Assembly: GCA_019914995.1 (NCBI GenBank)
Contig: CM034130.1
Location: 9,424,001-9,488,000, forward strand
Length of the DNA stretch: 64,000 nt
From: Acanthochlamys bracteata
Taxonomy: Eukaryota > Streptophyta > Magnoliopsida > Pandanales > Velloziaceae
Direction of reading: 5' to 3'
The position numbers and the translations under genes were made by a program. The notes below the pieces were generated by a model that saw only the letters and a list, made by a program, of their open reading frames with translations, searched no databases and was not told the DNA's origin. Shown piece after piece: positions 23,760 through 37,344 of the stretch. Each line of letters opens with the position of its first letter. Within the stretch, counting starts at the first letter, position 1.

Positions 23760-25475
23760 ATGCGACCTGCTGAACGCTACAACACCGTCTACACACGAAA
23801 GTCCACCACTAACAACAATCTCAGGGTCTTTCTTTTTTTTTTCTCTTGTTTGTTGGTTTTTGAGAAACTGTAATTTGTTTGATTTGATGACTTCATGTAA
23901 CTTGTTGTTCACGTTGTTGTTTGTAAGATGCTATGAGATTGTTAGTAGAGAATGTGAAAAGATTTGATCTTGCTAACTCAAGTAGATTAATAGATGAAAA
24001 TAAGCTGCAAAATGGGTGATAATGCAAAGTGGTTCAAAGTTCAGGTGTGAATAGGACAGTTTTACTAGATCTAACTGTTATATTCTTAGTGCTTAGTTCA
24101 GAGGTTTGCTAGATGGTTCTGCTACCATGAAAAGGATTGTTATAAGAAAAAATTTGCGCTTGTCTAACACTGAAGTAGATTAATAGAGGAAAGTAAGCTG
24201 CAATATGGGTGATGATGCAAAGTTGTTCAAAATTGAGATGGTGAATAGAAGGGCAGTCTAGGTTGAATTAAGATAAAAGTAACCTTCTCTTATTTTTCTT
24301 TACAGTTGTTCTTTAGATCTAATTGCTATATATTTTGCTCTTAGTGCCTTTGTTCGGAAGTTTACAAGATGTTTTAGCTCTATTATTTGTATCCTTTGTA
24401 AGCACTGTACACTTGAAGCCCTTCAGCCTACCTCTTTTCTCAGATATTTGCAGTATGAATTGTTGTGTTCCATATTTTGTTGATTAGGTAACAAGTAGCA
24501 GACCAGCATCACAAGGTCCTCTGCCTCCTTGCAGAGTGGTCAACCCCCAAAACGCAGCAATACATACTCAGACCAAAAGTCAGTATTCCTCTCTCATTCA
24601 TTGTTTCTCTTTTTATATTCATGCAGTTCACTTGATTTAATGCTTCCTGTACCATTCTGATGATTAGCTACTACTTTGGTTTTCTTTATCAGTTTAAAGG
24701 TTGACACCTTTTATTTTGTAAATGACTAGATGCTGCATGAATAATGTTGAGTGCTTCTTTATTCTGTGGTATGATGATTTTTTCAACTTCTTGGTACGGG
24801 ATTATTGTTTCTCTGTAAGTGGCGTAGGTCATAGTTTGAGCTCTATTGATGCACTTTTGCATTGTGGTTTAAGGGGCGAAGACCATTGGAGATTTTATTT
24901 GGGGAGCCGAACTTGGTGCCTTGTCTAGGATGTTCTTTATTAGAATAGTATCTGAAAAGTTTCATTCTTCTAGACAGCCTTTGAAATAATTGCATAACTT
25001 ATGTGTATGTGTTCTAGAAATATATTGCCATCTATTACATCCTATTCCTGTTCCAGAGGAGTTATCAAGTCGAGCCTTGATGACATTTATTATGCTGCAG
25101 TTTTATCTTATATAGGTGGGTTAATTTGGTCAATGACATATAATATAGGCTGGGTCCAAGTTATTTTCTTATGCTTCTGTTGATGTGACTTTATATGGTT
25201 TCTTCATAACTGTTTTTCAAACTATAGCTGTTTGTTCTTAATTGTCTGCATGTTGCATGTTACATTAATTGGAAACTAGTGGGGGACTGGCGTCACAAGA
25301 TTCCAATGTGAAGCAAGTTAACTGTGATGACCTTACAGAGAGCAGTACTGACTCAGATTCTGAGGATGGAACTGGGTCAGATGGGACTGAAAACTCAAAT
25401 AGTTCAGAGGAGGATCCATGTGAAGACCTAGTGGAAATCAGGGATACAATCAAAGAGTTAGAAATCTCCTATTGA
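23760..25475 (+). CDS. Possible small acidic protein, three exons, unknown function
   Basis: Exons 23760-23825, 24488-24582 and 25280-25475 join in frame by GT-AG introns to 118 residues. The N-terminus reads MRPAERYNTVYTRKS, basic; exon 2 is Pro/Ser-rich; exon 3 is Ser/Asp/Glu-rich (TESSTDSDSEDG) and ends KELEISY. The acidic serine run looks like a casein kinase 2 target and the protein is probably disordered. The open frame continues upstream of 23760 (to 23583), but the ATG at 23760 was chosen because composition turns coding-like just before it. No family was recognised. Three consistent splice joins support it; small size and lack of known domains leave real doubt. Confidence 0.45.
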
Positions 25476-25488
25476 TGTTTTCCAGCTG

Positions 25489-26030
25489 TTGCCAAAACAA
25501 AGGAAGAAGAGCCTGGCAAGATGTCAGGAAGCTGATAATACACTATCCATTTCTGACTACGTTTACAGAAAATGGTCATAATGTTGCAGGAGTTGTGGGT
25601 GTACAAGTTGGTAGTGGGCTTTTCTTCATTGCTGTGCTGACTTCTGGAAAGTAGTATTTATAGAGATCTTCATCGCCTTGAGAGACTGCAATCTTGAACT
25701 TGGTTGGCTAAAGATTTCACTGTGGCTGATATTTCCAATATCTGTTGCAGCGAGAAAGAGCAAGTTTCAGAAACATTGGGAAAGAGAAGATGTGGTGCCA
25801 ATGCTGTAAAAATCAACTCTGACCATAGTGTAACAAAAGTAGTGAGCATGCTGCAGGAATTACCTGGGTAAAAAGTTGGCAGTGAACAGTTTTCCGTATC
25901 TGTTTGCCGGATGGTGAAGGTGGTAAAAGGAGAGACCTTTTTGCACTTTGGGAGACTCTGCTCTTCAACTTGGTTGGCGAAAGACTTCCACTATGACTGA
26001 TGTCTCTTAATCAGCAGCGCTGTTGCCGGA
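25489..26030. repeat. Imperfect tandem duplication, unit about 265 bp
   Basis: The 3' part of each unit is alike: 'ttgcaggagttgtgggtgta' at 25583 against 'ctgcaggaattacctgggta' at 25851, then 'gagagactgcaatcttgaac' against 'gggagactctgctcttcaac', then 'ttggttggctaaaga' against 'ttggttggcgaaaga'. Both units close with 'tgttgc[ac]g'. The copies are well diverged, so the duplication is old. Confidence 0.65.
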
Positions 26031-27489
26031 ATTTTCTCAGATAACATATATTTAACTTATCATGACTAGCTGTCATGCTCAATCTCAATGTAAGAACGCA
26101 ATTGCGGACCAATATTTGTTGTTATTAACTCCTGTATGATGTCTATGTAGACACACCTTGGTTACTATCTCGGTTGTAATGCTTGCTGCAAGAACATTTT
26201 CCTACTAATTTGTCTCGATTGTTGTTTTGGAGATCTCAGAGTAGTAGAGTAACAGGAGAGATTCATATGAAATAGAAAGATTTTATATGGCAAATATATT
26301 GAAGTAAATAATTAGCCAATCTCTTCTTTTTGCCTCCTCATTTTCTGTTTCACTTGTTTAACTTCAAAGACAAGTGAAGAACCTACATAAAGATACACAA
26401 CAATCACATTACATTATTGACAATGAGATGGATACTTCATGTCACGGCAACTATAGTTTCGAAATTTCCATTTCCTTGCTCGTTTCTGGCATAATGCTTA
26501 CTTAGAATTAGAAAAGCAGTTTGGCATAGATACGTCTAGAGTTATTTTGTCTAAGAATGAACTTATCATTTTAATTTAGTTTTAGAAACTCTTGCTTTTG
26601 TTCTAGTTGACAGACTTAACCCGAACCATTCAAACCGATCTGAAACTTATAAAAAATGGAACCAAAACTGATTTGGGTCTGTCCTCGAACCAGCTATCCA
26701 ACCGGTTACATTCGGTCCAACCCGTTCATGTTTTAAGAAACCAATCTATCCAACCGGATCAATCCACTACTAATTAAAAAAGTATATTACAGTATTTTTT
26801 TTTTTTTTCTTCTTCTTCGGTTCTTTCTAGTTCATTCTTTTTTCTAGGATTTATTTCAATCACATCAGAGTGAGTTCTTTAAAATTGAATTTCGTAAAAT
26901 AAAATTCCTGAGGTGCCGAATTCAAAATTTGATAGAAAAAAATAGAGTTCACAAGTAATTGAAACATGCCCCCAGTTCGGTGGTTCCTGATCTCCGTCTT
27001 TCGAAGTCCGACTCCCCAAATCTTTAAAATTCTTGCAGATTTCATTTTCACCACCACTAGCACCTCCTTCACCTGTATTCATCAAACATTCCCAATTTAC
27101 AACTCCTGATCTCCGAAAATTCTTCCACATCCGAGCTAAACAACAAAGTCAAGCCGGATGAACCTGAAACCGTTAAGCTCCGGCACCTGCATAATAACAG
27201 TATGTAAACAGGTGTAGCAGCTGCAAGAAGAGAGTGGGACTCACCGGATTTCAGTGCCGTTGAGGGCACCTATTTGCCCACGCCACTATAACTCAGAAAC
27301 ATAAGATTGTTCTGACTACAAGACTTTTGGCATGGCAGAGATTGCCAAAAGCCAACTCTGTCATTAAAACAACTAGGATTATTAAGATCTAAGGTCCATG
27401 TTCGATTCATTTGCTGTAATCTATTTGCACTATTGTCTACGAGTTTTTCTGTACGATATATAGTTGTTTAAAATGCCATCGGGTGCTTT

Positions 27490-27720
27490 TAGCTAAGCGT
27501 TCTTTAAAATCATCTTTTTAATTTTTTAATTTTATATTTTTTAATAAAAATTTTTACTATATTTTATATAATTTTTTTTAATTTAAAAATAAAAATTTCT
27601 AGATAATAAATTTTTTTATTATTTATAAATAATAATTATATTTATTTATCAAAATAAAATAAAATTTTTTTTATTTTAGAAAAGTATTTTCAAAAACTTC
27701 TATTGTCTGTTTGGTATGCT
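27490..27720. repeat. AT-rich dispersed repeat, copy 7
   Basis: Starts near 'agctaagcgttctttaaaat' and ends 'ttctattgtctgtttggtat'. The interior matches the poly-A/T phrase order of the other copies. Confidence 0.45.
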
Positions 27721-30185
27721 GTGGTCTTTAATTTTAATATACTAAGAATTTTATGTTGGGTACACAAATGAAGCATGAAATGAATGGTAATGCCTGATTT
27801 ACAGGGTTGATGTTGTTGTTGGTTGCGGTGAAGATGCTGAGATCGCCCCATGGGTCGGTCCCGCTACCTGTTGGGTGACCCATCAAATTTAAAAATATTT
27901 TAAAATCGGTATTCGAATCGGATCTCTCAGCTATATCTTTTGGTTACTTTTCAATGAGTATAGTGTAGTCTCGTTGTCAATTTCAAAATCTTTTTCCTAG
28001 TTACCTGATTGAAAAATGACATTTTGAAAATTTCAAATCGCATGTAGTTCGTTCAAATACAAAGTAGAAACCTCTTTGATCAAAGAGAATAGAGTGAAAT
28101 TCCACTATCAAGTCCGAAGATAAACACAATATTCGTGGAAAGTTAATTAAGAGAAGTTTTAATCGCTCTAGGACGTGTTTTAAGTTCGTGAAACTTTATT
28201 TTTTTCGTCAGAATTAGAGTTCCACAGATTTCTTATATTTTATTTGCACACTAGAATTAGAAACTCGAATTTGCAGTTTTATACACAGGTGGGACTCCAG
28301 TTCTACGCTCATTTCCCTCTCCACAAAGCTTTTCGTTGCAGTTCCTCTCTCCCAATTTCTTTCCCTTTCTGATGAGTTTCGCTTCTCAATTTCTTCCGGA
28401 GTCAAATACATCTGTCTTGCTTCTGGAGTCAAGTACTCTCCGACGAACAAAAGCCTCGGGTGAAGTTTGGACCAATCCGACGACGAAGGTCCTTATGCTG
28501 AAGCTCAAACATGTAATAAGATTGTGTTCTCGTAAGAGTTTCTTATCGAAAGAATGACCGATAAGATGAAAAGCATCGTGCCGCACATTGGCAAAAGTCT
28601 TATGAGAAAGATCAGTAGAACTGATGAAAATAATGAACCGAGCGACAAGGTAGTTGCCAAAGATGCTGAAGCCGGTAGATTTCACGTTTGCTGCTTGTTG
28701 GTCTCAGAACTTGGACGGCTTTAGAACTATTGAGATAGTGCTGCCTAGAAACGGAACGATCATCGATGGACCGGCGAGATGACCTTTCTCCTTTATGTAA
28801 GATAACTGCTCCATCAATAGCAGTAATGTTGCCAAACCGACGGCATACGGCAGCAGTAGAACTCCCTCTAACCCCATTAATTAGTATTTCTGTCTGATTT
28901 CTTAGTTTCCAACTTGAATTGATATTGAAGAAGAAGAAGAAATTATTGAGAGAGAGTGAGAGCTTCGGTCTTGCGGTAGTGATAGTATTGGTATGTCAAG
29001 ATTGGTATTGGGTTTGCTGTTCTTCATAAGAACTCAAATAACAATAACATATAAAATTAAATGAGTCACTAAGAATAAAAAAATGGTGAAAGAAAAAAAT
29101 GTAGAATGCTTTATCACGTGGCCATCTAACTGGCATATTATTATAATTCATATGTAATATATTTTATAGTATAAAGTATTATATGCTAATACAAATTTGA
29201 TATAATTTATAGTATTTAGTATTATAATATTAATTGTTATATTTTATTATACTATATAATAAGTATTAATATAAATTTATAATTTACAATATTATTATTA
29301 AATGATTATATCTTTCATATAATAAGTTTATTAAACAATAAATAAGTACTCTATTAATTGAGTATGTTAGATAATTATTAAATCTTATATATAAAGTATG
29401 TTTGAATTTTTTTTAATAAATAATTACAAGATTTAGTATTTTAATTTTTTTATTTATAATATTATATATCATTGTTAATTTAATTTAGTTTACTTTCAAA
29501 TCCTATTAAAATACAAAAATTAAATTCGACCTTCATTTTATTTCAAAAGTAATTGAAACACAAAATCTGAACTCTACTTTCAATCCACTTCAAAAATCAA
29601 TTGAAACACAAAAATTAAACTCCACTTTCAACTTATTTTTCAAGAAATTCTATTTCTAATTTTTCACTTTCAAATAACTAAGTTACGTCATTAACTATAT
29701 TTAGATGCATAAATATGAACAACTAGATAGTTAATTAACAGTATAATACTAAATTTTGTTAATCAAGTTCTTTTGATTTATAAGTTGTTTTCTAAATTTG
29801 GGAAACATAAGTAAATGTTTAAGAATACTTACAAAAATATTTTATGAAATGAATAATTTTTTAAAACAAGATTTATTCTTTTATCTAATAATAATAACAA
29901 CATTTAAATACGTCAAATTTTATTATATTTTTTTAAAATTTTAAAAAGTTTGTAAAATATTATAATATATGCCTGTAAAATCTAGTTCTGCAAAAACGTT
30001 TTCAGTAAGGGCTCGATAATTCCTCAATTCTAATTATTAGGGGTCAAATTTGTTAAAACAATCTCAATTATCATGAGTTATTAATCATAATTCCGGTATC
30101 AAAGTGATAGTAATAATTCATTAGTAATTAAATCAACGAAAATGACGCAAGATTAGATGCTGTGTTTCTCTCCAGCACTCTACTG

Positions 30186-30222
30186 CTGGTGCTGGTACTG
30201 GTACTGGTACTGGTATTACTGC
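30186..30222. repeat. Hexamer repeat (TGGTAC)n
   Basis: About six degenerate units of 'tggtac/tggtgc' in the upstream region of the MAP70 gene. Confidence 0.8.
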
Positions 30223-30914
30223 TTCTGCTTAAAACATCTAAACTCTCTCTCTTTCCTCTTTCCTCTTTCTTTCTCTAACTAAAACTTAGAAAACGAAGGA
30301 AGGGAGAAGACAACAAACTACAGAGAGACAGAAAGAGATTGAAGAAGGAAGAAACCCTAGCGATAGATCGAGAAGGCATTCTTCATGATTTCATCTCATT
30401 TTGTTCTCAAGCGAAAGATTGTTTCGGAAATTTCTGAGATTTTTCTCTTATTTATTTATTTTGAATCTGTAGCTTTCTAGAGTGAGAGAGAGCCAGATCT
30501 CTTCTCTTACTGGGATTTAGATAGAAACTTATTTTGGAGTTCAGAAGCTGAGTGTTGAACCGACTCGAAGTAGCTCCAGAAATTTGTTTTCGGAGAAGGG
30601 ATGACTGGAATTGCTGCTGTTCATCTGAGAGAATGATTCATTAAAACAAATAATGAACTGAGAAAACAAAAACAGTCTGATTCTGTAATATTTTTTGAAA
30701 GCTTCCGAAATATCTTGGAGTTAATTTCAGTTTGACTGTGGAGAAAAGAGATCCGGTTCTCCATCCGGTGGCTGAAGCAAAAGCAACGGAGGTGAAGCAG
30801 AAGCCGACACGTTTCTGCCATTGTTCTTCTACAGACGGCTGCCGGTGGTAGATGGCCGGTGCGGCACAGCTGAAGCAGCAGCAGCCAATGAGAAGCTGAC
30901 ACGTGTTAGAATAG

Positions 30915-31658
30915 ATGGCAGATCCGGTGGGTGGAGGAGTGGAAGGATCCACCAAAGGGGGGAAGCGGCGCGGCGGCGGTGGTGGATCAGTGATGGTTTT
31001 GAAGCCGAGTGCGGAGGTGGAGGAGTTGATAAATCTGCTCCATGGTTCAGATCCCGTCAGAGTTGAGCTTACCAGGCTTGAGAATGAAGTCAGGGGTAAA
31101 AAAATAGTGCACGATCTGGACCATTTTATTTTATTTAGTTTTGAGTTTTTAGTTAATTTTTTAATTTTATTTTCTTTTGCCTCCTTGTGATTTTGTTGAG
31201 GATTTAAGGGAATGTTTCATTTAGTTTCGCTGTTGTTGTTATCTTTTTGAAGGCATTTAATGTTGCTGGTTTCCATTGAACAAGTAAGAATTGCCGAGAA
31301 TACAATGCTTTTGCAGTTTCTGCTATATTTTGGACCTTGTTAATGTTGTCAGGCATTATAAATGTCTGTTTGTGGGTGCATCTATTGTTAATTTGTGATC
31401 TAATATTGTTGACGGACGGCTTTCGTCCCCTTGGTAAGATTCATTTGAGCTTTTTGGAACCCTGGGAAATAAGGATCACAAGTCCTTCTGCTGATTGATT
31501 GACCTAGTTTCTCTAGTTTTCTTGTTTTTGTTGTTTTTTTGTTCATGCTTCAATGCACTAGCTTTTTTTTAGTATAACCTGGATTAGGATCAGATGACAG
31601 ATTGTTGCTTGATTTGGAGTTGGCAACCTGTGTCTGGCAACACAATAATTTTGCAATA

Positions 31659-31694
<36 letters not shown>

Positions 31695-34600
31695 GGAACA
31701 AGCTTCGCTTTTTATTAATGAGATCATGTTTTGTATTAATGAAAAAAGAAGAAAACCAATTGCGCAATACCTGGCACCTTTGTTCTGGTTCCAAAATTTT
31801 TTATTTTAGCTTTTGGTGTGTTATAGTAATTTTTTTTTCCAAATAACAGTGTTTGAGTATTGACATTTTTTGCTGATTTTCTTCTCTAACAGATAAAGAT
31901 CGAGAACTGGGGGAGGCACAAGCAGAGATTAAGGCACTGAGGTTGTCCGAGCGTGCAAGGGAGAAGGCAGTAGAGGAGGTAAATTCTCCATTTCTGTTCT
32001 TTTTTTCCCTTTTAAGTATAGTACTAGTATGTGACTTGTGTGGATTCAATTGTCCTATTACTTATGAAAGTTATACTTTTTCTATATTGCATCTTTCCAT
32101 TTACGTGGGAAGCAAGACAAAAATACACGAAATGGGACACTGCAACTGTGCTAATTTCCATCTAAACCTACTCCAAAGTGACTCGATAAAATTTTTGTCT
32201 CGTTAATGATCTGGAAAAGAGCTGGTTGAGACATTAAGATTGATGAATATAAACATCTATCAGTAGTACATATGCACATTTTTGGGTGACTGGCTGTGCT
32301 ATGGTATTACTGCAGCTCACTGATGAATTGGGAAAAGTGGAGGAGAAGCTCAAGCTAACTGAGTCTCTTCTGGAAACAAAGGTAGTATTTATTTCTCACG
32401 TTTTACTATTTTAATCTTTTTTTGTTGTTTCAATCTTTGCACAAGGTTGATGTTCAAATGCTTTTGCAGAATCTTGAAACAAAGAAGTTAAATGATGAGA
32501 AGAAAGCATCGATGGCTGCACAGTTTGCAGCAGAAGCAACGCTTAGGAGAGTTCATGCAGCACAGAAGGATGATGATATGCCTCCTATTGAAGCAATACT
32601 TGCACCACTGGAGGCAGAGCTGAAGCTTGCCCGCCAAGAGGTATTTTGTTAGGCAAGGGCTCCGGCCATAGCAACTATATACAAGTTCTTACTGTTGAAT
32701 GAAAACATATAGAGATAAAGACCTTAAAATTGATAATTATAGGACACTCTAAGAGTTTCTATTTGTTTACAGATTGCGAAGCTGCAGGATGACAACAGGG
32801 CATTGGATCGGCTTACAAAATCAAAGGAAGCGGCACTTCTAGAAGCAGAAAGAACTGTACAACTTGCCTTAGCAAAGGCTTCTATGGTAGACGATCTGCA
32901 AAACAAGAACCAAGAGTTAATAAAACAGATTGAGATTTGTCAGGTAGATGACCTTAAGTGGCTGATTGCTGCATTGTCATGTTTTTTGTTGAATCGGAAT
33001 CTCCATTTTCACAACTCATCTACAATTCTTTGCCAGGAAGAAAACAAGATTCTGGACAAGATGCATCGCCAAAAAGTTGCTGAGGTTGAAAAGTTAAGCC
33101 AGACTGTCCGAGAGCTAGAAGAGGCTGTTCTTGCAGGCGGTGCTGCAGCCAATGCTGTGAGAGATTATCAAAGGAAAGTGCAGGAGATGAATGTAAAATT
33201 CTGCCTATTGTCAAACCCCTCTTCAAGTGTCTCAAAACTTGTTCTTGTTCTCCATTCTCATTCCTGACTCATTTGTTCTCTTAGGAAGAAAGAAAAACTC
33301 TTGACCGGGAACTAGCCCGTGCAAAAGTTACAGCTAATAGAGTTGCTGTCGTTGTGGCAAATGAGTGGAAGGATGCCAATGATAAAGTAATGCCTGTTAG
33401 GCAATGGCTTGAAGAAAGAAGATTTATGCAGGTACTTTCCGCTTACTCTATTTCAAAGTGATTCTGCTGATCTTAATCTCGAAGTTTCCATTTAAAAATG
33501 TTTAGATAGTCAAGGTTCTCTTACTCAAGATACTCAATTCTACACAGGGGGAAATGCAGCATCTACGTGACAAGCTTGCTATTGCGGAGCGAACTGCAAA
33601 ATCTGAGGCTCAACTGAAGGTAAAACATCCTTAATTTTAAAAACCTGTAATTCACCTTGGGTCACAATGTAATATCTTGTACGAGATAGTATTCAGTGCT
33701 TAAGTAGTTTGAGTGGCATTTGTGTTTGTTTTTTATTCAGGAGAAGTATCTGTTGCGACTAAAAGTACTAGAAGAAGGACTTCGAATGTCATCCGGTGGA
33801 GCAAACCGGGTGGAAGGGAATATTTCAAGCAATGGTCCTTCTCGTCGTCAGTCCCTTGGTGGAGTTGATACTGTCCCAAAATCTTCTTCTACTGGTCCAT
33901 TAACAAAGAGATCACTTTCTTTTCAAATGCGTTCTTCTCTATCTAGCGGCAGCAGTACAGTTCTGAGATATGCAAAAGGTGCTTCGAAGTCATTTGATGG
34001 TGGGACAAGGTCAGTAGACAGGATTAAACTCCTCGCAAACGGATTGGACAGGCCATTGAACAAGTCCATTGACATGACAAGTGAATGTGAGAAGCGAGAC
34101 TGTTGGAAGGAAAATCCATATGAAAAGCCTAGTGAAGCTCCTCATGCTGATTCAGATGATTTGGTCTCTGGTTTATTATATGATATCTTGCAAAAGGACG
34201 TAATCATATTAAGGAAGGTGTGCCATGAGAAGGATCAAAGCCTGAAAGACAAGGATGACACCATTGAGGTATGACCTTGAAAGCTTAATCACTTTATACC
34301 GTACATCTATATGACATATCCTCTTTTCTTTAATCGCTTTAGATGTTGGCAAAGAAAGTGGATACCTTGACCAAAGCGATGGAAGTAGAAGCCAAGAAAA
34401 TGCGAAGGGAAGTAGCTGCAATGGAGAAGGAGGTAGCTGCAATGAGAATGGAGAAGGAGCAGGATAACAGGGGAAAGCGCCTTGGTAACTTGAGACCTGT
34501 AAATAGTTCTCAACCTCCTGGAAGGTATGATTAGTAAGCCACTCTCTATAACAGCTATGTTACAACCTGCAACGACAATATGCGACTATGTTTTTTCTGA

Positions 34601-35641
34601 ATTGTTTTCCTCTTTGCTCTATAACATGGATCTCAGTTTATCAGACTTATATAAGTTGTGTGTCTGGGAGTGATCGATCAGTTCCATTTAATTCTGGCCA
34701 TTGAAGGAATTTATTTTTAATTAGTTATGCCACCTTGAAGACAGGTGAGCAAGCAGGAAGCGAGGCTGCCGCTTAACTTGACTCATGCTTCAAATATTTA
34801 CTTATAGTCACCAGGCAGCAGCGTAACTTGCCTAATGCAGTCTATTTGTCCACATAGAAAATTTCTTTTATTTAATTTCCTTAGGATTTATAAATTTTAT
34901 TTCTTTGCACTGGTCTGTTTACTCAGTGCATAGTTTGTTTTGTGGAATTGTAGAATTTATTGTCACCTTCTTTGGAGTAATTGTTTTTGTTTTTTGTCTT
35001 TGCCACTTGATATTTGTTTTGATTCCTCATTTAATGCCTGAAGTAGTCAAGAAACGTACCTCATGCATAGCATTATAAGGTATTAGCAGCAATGCATAAG
35101 CAACAGTTGGAGAGACTGCTGCTGTTTCTTCAACTTTACAAACACGTACTTCTGTTGGTTCATGAATCCTGCTATTCGAATTCTTAAAAACAAGGGCAGT
35201 AATACTGTCCTAACATTGGAAAAAAGATATATTTTAAATGATTATTGTGTTGTCAAAAGTTTAGTGATTAACAAAAAAGAAAGACCTTAGTGAGTTTTTT
35301 TCTATTTCTTGGACTTCCATACTAGCCATGCAGATAATATATATGTTCCTAGTACTTACAGCATTTCCATATTTAACCAGTTCCTCGTAGCATCTTTTCA
35401 TAGTTGCCTCGAGTATCATGCTGATTCTTCCTATAGGTTAGATTATCTTTTTCCGGTTTATGTTTCCAAAGCTTAGTAATGAATAAGCATTTATTTTGCT
35501 TTTAGTCCAAATTACCAGTATGACATCGATCTTTAAGATTGATTTATGACCATTAAGTAACTCTCTTAGAAGCTAATCTGAGGTTATCATATTAAATACA
35601 GATCTATATCACGAAGTGGGTCGATGCGCAATGGTCAATGA
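30915..35641 (+). CDS. MAP70: Microtubule-associated protein 70 (MAP70)
   Basis: Eleven exons: 30915-31095, 31893-31978, 32316-32381, 32470-32640, 32773-32943, 33037-33192, 33285-33431, 33548-33619, 33741-34268, 34343-34524, 35602-35641. All joins are GT-AG and in phase, giving exactly 600 codons (599 residues). MAP70 is a plant-specific coiled-coil protein that binds cortical microtubules and helps shape secondary cell walls. After a Gly/Arg-rich start come the family blocks INLLHGSDPV, DKDRELGEAQAEIKALRLSE, DDDMPPIEAILAPLEAELKL, EEAVLAGGAAANAVRDYQRK and NEWKDANDKVMPVRQWLEER. The Ser-rich region in exon 9 holds SNGPSRRQSLGG and KSFDGGTRS. A second coiled coil follows (LAKKVDTLTKAMEVEAKKMR), then the short tail RSGSMRNGQ. 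It fits the MAP70-1 to -4 group rather than MAP70-5. Arabidopsis MAP70-1 and -2 are slightly longer at the N-terminus. Confidence 0.95.
31660..31694. repeat. (ATT)n microsatellite in MAP70 intron 1
   Basis: Eleven to twelve perfect ATT units inside the first intron (31096-31892). Confidence 0.95.
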
Positions 35642-37344
35642 TCAGTCAATTGAAAAGCAGTGAGCAACCACTGCCGCCAATGTACCATCTTTCAGCAGTA
35701 GCTTTGACGAGAAGGTTTAGTTGCTCATCTGATGTTGACTGCTCTAAATGTACCTGCAGTGACTAGCTAACCACATAGGGCACGCTTTAGTTGTTAGCTT
35801 GTTTTGGTTTTTGTATAGATGTGTTCTTTGAGGTGTTCTTCTCTTGTAATTGGTGGTTTTTGCTATTTTATTATGGTTGTTAATAGTATTGTAATTCCAT
35901 TGAGATTAGGTTTTGCTCATGCTGTTCAAGTGTTGGTTTTAGCGACAAGCTACGCCATTATTTTTGTTGTATGGTGTTCCTTAAATCTAATTTTAACCCT
36001 TGACTTTTGGTGAGTGCACCCTTTCTAGTGCTGTTATTGCCGATTCTGTAAGTTTACAACATGCAAGGAACAGAAGCTGCAACAGATATTAAAGGGGTGC
36101 AGCTATAAGTCACCCGTTGCAGTTGTTTGTTGCATGATCAAATTTGGTGCACAGATGGAATCAATGTGCACTGAAATTTTCTTGGGTGGGCAGGTATGCG
36201 TCGACAGCGTGGCTTGACTAGAAGCTTCCATTAGAAATGGAATATGCTGGAAGTGTCTGAAACATTCTGTTGATAATAATTTTGCAACTTGTTGAAACGA
36301 CTGAAACATTTTGCAGCTTCATAGAGGTTGGGGGCGAACCCTCGATTAAAAAGGCATCGACGTGGCTTCTCTTAGACTCTTAATTCGATGCATCTTATAG
36401 ATCTAGAATTGTGAAAGCATCTGGTTTGTTCAACTTTTTCCAAGGGATCTCGCATGTAACGCGAACTCTTAACGTTGTTTGTTGGTTTGAAGCTTCATCT
36501 TATTGAAGGCATCCAATGCGACTTCTTTCTCCAAGTACTAGATGTTTGTTGGATCAAACGGTCCATTGATAACATCAATTGATTCAATCACTACCCTTGC
36601 TGGGTAGGATGCATCTTGCTGATACCCTCCCACTCAAACAGATGAGAATCCCTTCAAATAATAATAGCAAAAAGAAAAATTATATTTCACTCCAAGAAGC
36701 TTCAATATCGCAGCAAATAGCAAACGAGAACTTATAAAAATTAAAATTCGGATTTCAGAACACGACTCCTGAAACAAGAAATGCGACGAACAGTACTATT
36801 GATACATTTTCGCATTGTTTCAGTTCGTGATATTGATAGAGTTGTTTCAACAGCTTCTTTTACTCACAAAGTTAACAACATTTATATGCCAATATCTAAC
36901 AAGTAATGGATCAATAAGCACTTTGGTCTGATGTAAAAGCTAGAAATGAAAGCTAAAGAACCTGCATAATGAATATTTAGATAGAAAAGAGAAACAAGAT
37001 GGGCGATTTCATCTGATTACGTACAAATTAGAGCCAGAGTTCTGATATACAAGTTACTGTAAACATGAGACAGATCAATTATCCTTTGAGGAGTAATAAG
37101 CATTTACGAAACAAAAAAAGGCAAGTTCAGTTTAAAAACTGCCAGCCACTTTCTCCTCCTGGAGATAGACCAAAAAGTAGCAATTGATATGCCGTCTATG
37201 CAATCTATATAAAAACGTCACCAAACTGCCACTTATGAGCATGGGTCTGACATCGCCCGCAGAATCCCAAAGGAAGTTAAAATTTCAAAGTTGACCGCCA
37301 TGTAAATCAAAGCTTTTGGAATGAAAATTCAATAAATACAAAGG
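35642..37344. other. MAP70 3' flank, no further gene seen
   Basis: The first few hundred bases are probably MAP70 3' UTR. The rest shows no coding signal on either strand and no clear repeat. Confidence 0.55.

Larger units (their letters stand above)
25476..30914. other. Intergenic region with tandem duplication and AT-rich DNA
   Basis: 25489-26030 is an imperfect tandem duplication (separate entry), possibly in the 3' UTR of the small gene. 26600-26770 has repeated 'ccgaaccattc/ccaaccggt' words typical of decayed transposon DNA. 27490-27720 and 29150-29480 are AT-rich. 28320-28800 is less AT-rich and shows short coding-like pieces in changing frames that I do not recognise. 30160-30914 is promoter and 5' UTR of the MAP70 gene. 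Confidence 0.55.

Noticed and set aside
26860-27269. Three overlapping minus-strand frames near 27 kb
   Set aside because: Different frames of the same stretch, none recognisable, no splice partners found.
28214-28800. Coding-like scraps on both strands near 28.5 kb
   Set aside because: Short, in conflicting frames and unrecognised; mentioned only as part of the intergenic entry.
36320-36420. Possible tRNA-like 'gggcgaaccctcga' word
   Set aside because: No cloverleaf could be built around it and no anticodon arm was found. No tRNA, rRNA or CRISPR array was seen in the window.
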